In this document: piece after piece, positions 4,510 through 7,392 of the stretch | Layout: every line of letters begins with the position of its first letter | How positions within the stretch are numbered: the first letter of the stretch is position 1 | From: JAWVZH01 sp033722295 | GTDB taxonomy: Bacteria > Bacteroidota > Bacteroidia > Chitinophagales > Saprospiraceae | Direction of reading: 5' to 3' | DNA length: 7,392 nt | Assembly: GCA_033722295.1 (NCBI GenBank) | Contig: JAWVZH010000137.1 | Span: forward strand, 1 to 7,392 | Program-made: the position numbers and the translations under genes | Notes under the pieces: generated by a model | What the model saw: only the letters and a program-made list of their open reading frames with translations | What the model was told of the DNA's origin: nothing | Databases searched by the model: none

Positions 4510-7392
4510 ATGAAAAGATCGATCGTTTTTAGTTTATGTCTCCTTCTTGGCCAGCTTTATGCCCAGGATCCTGTTTCACTTCAAAAAGAGATACAATGGA
4601 AAGACTGGGATGAGGCAACGGCCATCAAGACTCATGCATTTTTTGATCAAATAAGATCCAGTTATCAGCTTGATGAGGCGCTGGACTGGAGAGAGGTCAA
4701 CAGATCGCAAGATGCCCTGTCGATGGAACATATCCGTTTCGATCAGTTTTATAAAGATCTTCCCGTACTCGGTCATCAGTACATTTTACATTCAAAGAAT
4801 GGCAAGGTGGTCAAGAGTAATGGACAACTGGCTCTCGATCTGGAGATTCCGACCCAGCCTTTTTTATCCAAGGAAGAGGCATTGGAAATGGCAAAGGCCC
4901 ACATGAAGGCAGACGTTTACGCCTGGGAACATGACCGCCCATTCTTCGGCAAGACAAGGAACAAACCGACGCCTGAATTAGTGGTCGTTGATGCGCTGTA
5001 TCCACGGACGTCAGGCATCTATCTTCTGGCTTATTCCATTGACCTTTATGCCAAAAAACCACATAAAAGAGAGAATGTACTCGTGAATGCCTGGAACGGT
5101 GAGATCATCAACAGCATTCCTCTCATGTACAGTTGCGGTGGTGATGTGGGACAGGCAGAAACCCTGTACTATGGAGAAAGGGAGATAATAACTACAGCTA
5201 CAGACTCAGGTTACATACTCCTGGATGACACGAGGGGAGGAGGGATCATAACCATGCGAACAGACAGTTCGATGTTTGTCGATCAGGACAATTATTGGGA
5301 GAGCGGTACTTCCACCCATGAAAATGGTGTGCTCGATGCTCATGTTGGTGTCGGAGCGAGTTATGATTACTTTTTTAATACGTTCCAGAGAAAAGGCTAC
5401 GACGATAAGAATACACCTATTCCGGTCATAGTATATATAGACCAGGATTTCAATAATGCTTTCTGGAATGGTGAGTCCGTTACTTTCGGCGATGGAGATG
5501 GCACGAATTACGGTCCGTTTTCAGCTATTGACGTTTGTGCCCATGAGTTGACCCACGGTGTGACAGAATATAGTGCGGGACTTGTTTATCAATATGAGTC
5601 AGGCGCCCTGAATGAAGGATTCAGCGATATTTTTGGAAAGGCGGTTGAGGCTGAGTTTGACCCGGATAACTTTACGTGGGAACTGGGACTTCCAATGCAG
5701 ATCGGCCAGGGCGCGGGGTTCCGTAATATGGCTGACCCTAATCTATATGAGCATCCCAAATTGTACAAAGGCCTTCACTGGGTCGCCAATTCATCTGACA
5801 ATGGAGGTGTGCATTCTAACAGCGGAGTGATCAATTACTGGTACTATTTACTTTGTGAAGGTGGCAGTGGGATGAATGAGAACCTGGAAGAATTCAATGT
5901 GGATTCCATGGGTATGGAAAAAGCAAGCCAGATCGCTTATCGGGCTCTGACGCAGTATCTCACTCCGACATCCCAGTATCTGGATGCTCGATTCGCAACA
6001 CTGGAAGCGACAGAAGACCTTTATGGCGGTATTTGCAGTGATGAGTATAGAATGGTCGCTGAAGCATGGATGGCTGTAGGTGTGGGAGAGAGAGTGCTGG
6101 ATGGAGACCTTTCGGTTTTCGACTATCGTACAAACCTGAGGGTCTGTGATGGTCGCGAACTCGAGATAAATACAAGAATTATAAACAATGGATGCCAGAC
6201 TACCATACCGGAAGGCACCAATATAGAGGTGTCTTACTCGATAAGTCAGGCTGATACGGTCAAGGAGATCGTTCAGTTGACCGAGGATCTGGAACCTGGA
6301 TCCTATTTTGATTATACATTCAATCAAACCGCCTCTCTCGGCATGAACGGCGGATACGTAGTGGAGTTAATGATCGATTATCCGAATGATGCAGATACTT
6401 CGAACAACTCTGAAACCTTTTATGTGGAACAAACGGAAAATCTGGAGTTTGATGCCAATCTGAGGATAGTCAGATTCCAGTCTCCTGCCTGTGGTTCCGT
6501 GGATGATAGTTTGCGGATGACAGTTGGATTCTTGTATGAGGGATGTTCTATCATTCCTACAGGAGAGATGTTGCAGGTGGAGGTAGAGATCGGTGGTAAC
6601 ACACAGACCATTGACCTGGAACTTGAGAGGGACCTTTATCCGGAGTCTTTCTTCTTCGATCAGATATTCTTAAAGGATATTCCTTTTGGTGAAAATGAAG
6701 CGACCGTAACAATTTACTTCCCAGGTGATACCAATGACGATAATGATGAACAGATGTCCATGCTGGTCTATCTGCAGAGCAGTCTAGTCGGATATGAAGA
6801 GCGTTTCGATGATCTTTCATTCGATTCGACGCGCATGACCATTGCTCCAGGTGTCCACCCCCAACGTTATCTGGGTAAATTCGGATTGCGCAACCATAAT
6901 GAAGAGGACTTTTTGGTTCTTACCGGGAGTTTTCCGGAGATCTCCAAGCCGGCGATGAGTTGGGAGGAATTCCAGAATCTTAACGACCGTTTTATTGCTA
7001 ACGTCAATATTTGTTATCAGTCCAACGGATGGACTCAGCCCCGACTGGTATTCGATCTGGCTCAGACCAGAAGCTCCTTCAATTACGGTGGACAAGGTAT
7101 AAACCCGAATTGGGCGAATACATTGAGCGTCTATTTCTTCGGAGAGGGCATTCAACCTTTGCAGGATGAGATCCGCGACTTTAAGGACTCCATCGAGTTC
7201 AATACGTATTCCTATGCGTTGCCGGTTGATATAGACCTGGTAAATATCACCCTGAGAGGTCTGCTGCTGAAAGGTGAAGAACTGCCGACCGGAGAACTGA
7301 GTCTGGACGATCAGGACCTGATCTTGCTGGACAATATCAGGATCGTAGAGACAGTCAACACCAATGACGAGGTCTATACTGATGTTGATATA
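4510..7392 (+). CDS. Secreted M4 (thermolysin-like) metalloprotease with CARDB-like tail, 3' end outside window
   Basis: An unbroken frame of 961 codons, still open at the right edge. A Sec signal peptide (MKRSIVFSLCLLLGQLYA, cleavage before Gln19) is followed by a propeptide with FTP-like (about 45-115, FDQFYKDLPVLGHQYILH) and PepSY-like (about 118-205) parts that would keep the enzyme inactive. The M4 catalytic domain runs from about 220 to 525. HELTH (345-349) gives zinc ligands His345 and His349 and catalytic Glu346. NEGFSD gives third zinc ligand Glu369, and Asp373. HSNSGVIN gives catalytic His435. The spacing of 24 residues from the first His to Glu369 is the same as in thermolysin, so all active-site residues are present. 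Two CARDB-like beta domains (about 534-640 and 646-758) follow, each with a Cys pair, then a beta-rich module (about 761-950), perhaps a jelly roll. It is probably an extracellular protease. A type IX secretion C-terminal domain may lie beyond the window, but this is not visible. ATG 4510 is the only in-frame ATG that leaves an intact signal peptide. No strong promoter is seen in the 145-base gap shared with divergent mtaB. Confidence 0.93.
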   Translation, partial: MKRSIVFSLCLLLGQLYAQDPVSLQKEIQWKDWDEATAIKTHAFFDQIRSSYQLDEALDWREVNRSQDALSMEHIRFDQFYKDLPVLGHQYILHSKNGKVVKSNGQLALDLEIPTQPFLSKEEALEMAKAHMKADVYAWEHDRPFFGKTRNKPTPELVVVDALYPRTSGIYLLAYSIDLYAKKPHKRENVLVNAWNGEIINSIPLMYSCGGDVGQAETLYYGEREIITTATDSGYILLDDTRGGGIITMRTDSSMFVDQDNYWESGTSTHENGVLDAHVGVGASYDYFFNTFQRKGYDDKNTPIPVIVYIDQDFNNAFWNGESVTFGDGDGTNYGPFSAIDVCAHELTHGVTEYSAGLVYQYESGALNEGFSDIFGKAVEAEFDPDNFTWELGLPMQIGQGAGFRNMADPNLYEHPKLYKGLHWVANSSDNGGVHSNSGVINYWYYLLCEGGSGMNENLEEFNVDSMGMEKASQIAYRALTQYLTPTSQYLDARFATLEATEDLYGGICSDEYRMVAEAWMAVGVGERVLDGDLSVFDYRTNLRVCDGRELEINTRIINNGCQTTIPEGTNIEVSYSISQADTVKEIVQLTEDLEPGSYFDYTFNQTASLGMNGGYVVELMIDYPNDADTSNNSETFYVEQTENLEFDANLRIVRFQSPACGSVDDSLRMTVGFLYEGCSIIPTGEMLQVEVEIGGNTQTIDLELERDLYPESFFFDQIFLKDIPFGENEATVTIYFPGDTNDDNDEQMSMLVYLQSSLVGYEERFDDLSFDSTRMTIAPGVHPQRYLGKFGLRNHNEEDFLVLTGSFPEISKPAMSWEEFQNLNDRFIANVNICYQSNGWTQPRLVFDLAQTRSSFNYGGQGINPNWANTLSVYFFGEGIQPLQDEIRDFKDSIEFNTYSYALPVDIDLVNITLRGLLLKGEELPTGELSLDDQDLILLDNIRIVETVNTNDEVYTDVDI

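Noticed and set aside
5848..7155. - strand frames (5848-6327, 6557-6820, 6817-7155) opposite the protease
   Set aside because: They lie wholly inside the continuous protease frame, have Cys/His/Ser/Ile-rich translations without domains, and have no promoter.

Overview
The window looks like ordinary chromosome from a member of the Bacteroidota, possibly the Saprospiria or Cytophagia; I cannot narrow it further. Four things point there. Two promoters fit the Bacteroidota sigma-factor consensus (TTTG, about 19-20 bases, TAnnTTTG). Gene starts lack strong Shine-Dalgarno sequences. One gene encodes a small outer-membrane beta-barrel of the type common in this phylum. The secreted M4 protease carries the kind of long beta-rich tail usual in Bacteroidota exoproteins. 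Base composition looks balanced (mid-to-high 40s % GC by eye, not counted).

Layout from left to right: (1) the last 56 codons of an unidentified + strand gene (1-173). (2) A + strand gene (283-1989) for a PhoX/DUF839-family protein with a twin-arginine lipoprotein signal, preceded by a good promoter. (3) A 263-base convergent intergenic region (1990-2252) with two direct copies of a 32-base palindrome-rich repeat, one next to the stop codon of each converging gene; the 193 bases between the copies hold nothing I can identify. (4) A - strand outer-membrane beta-barrel gene (2253-2957) interrupted by one in-frame TAA. (5) The - strand mtaB gene (3015-4364), a radical-SAM tRNA methylthiotransferase, whose near-perfect promoter sits so close to the start codon that its mRNA is probably leaderless. 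(6) Divergent from mtaB, a very long + strand gene (4510 to the window edge, 961 codons and still open) for a secreted thermolysin-like M4 metalloprotease with two CARDB-like domains and a further beta-rich module.

The genes do not form one obvious pathway. mtaB is housekeeping (modification of A37 in tRNAs that read ANN codons). The PhoX-like protein and the M4 protease are exported enzymes that plausibly scavenge phosphate and peptides, but their adjacency does not show a shared system. mtaB and the barrel gene are probably co-transcribed (57-base gap). I see no convincing novel multi-gene system. The points most worth checking are the nonsense codon in the barrel gene, the leaderless mtaB promoter and the paired repeat at the convergent gene ends.
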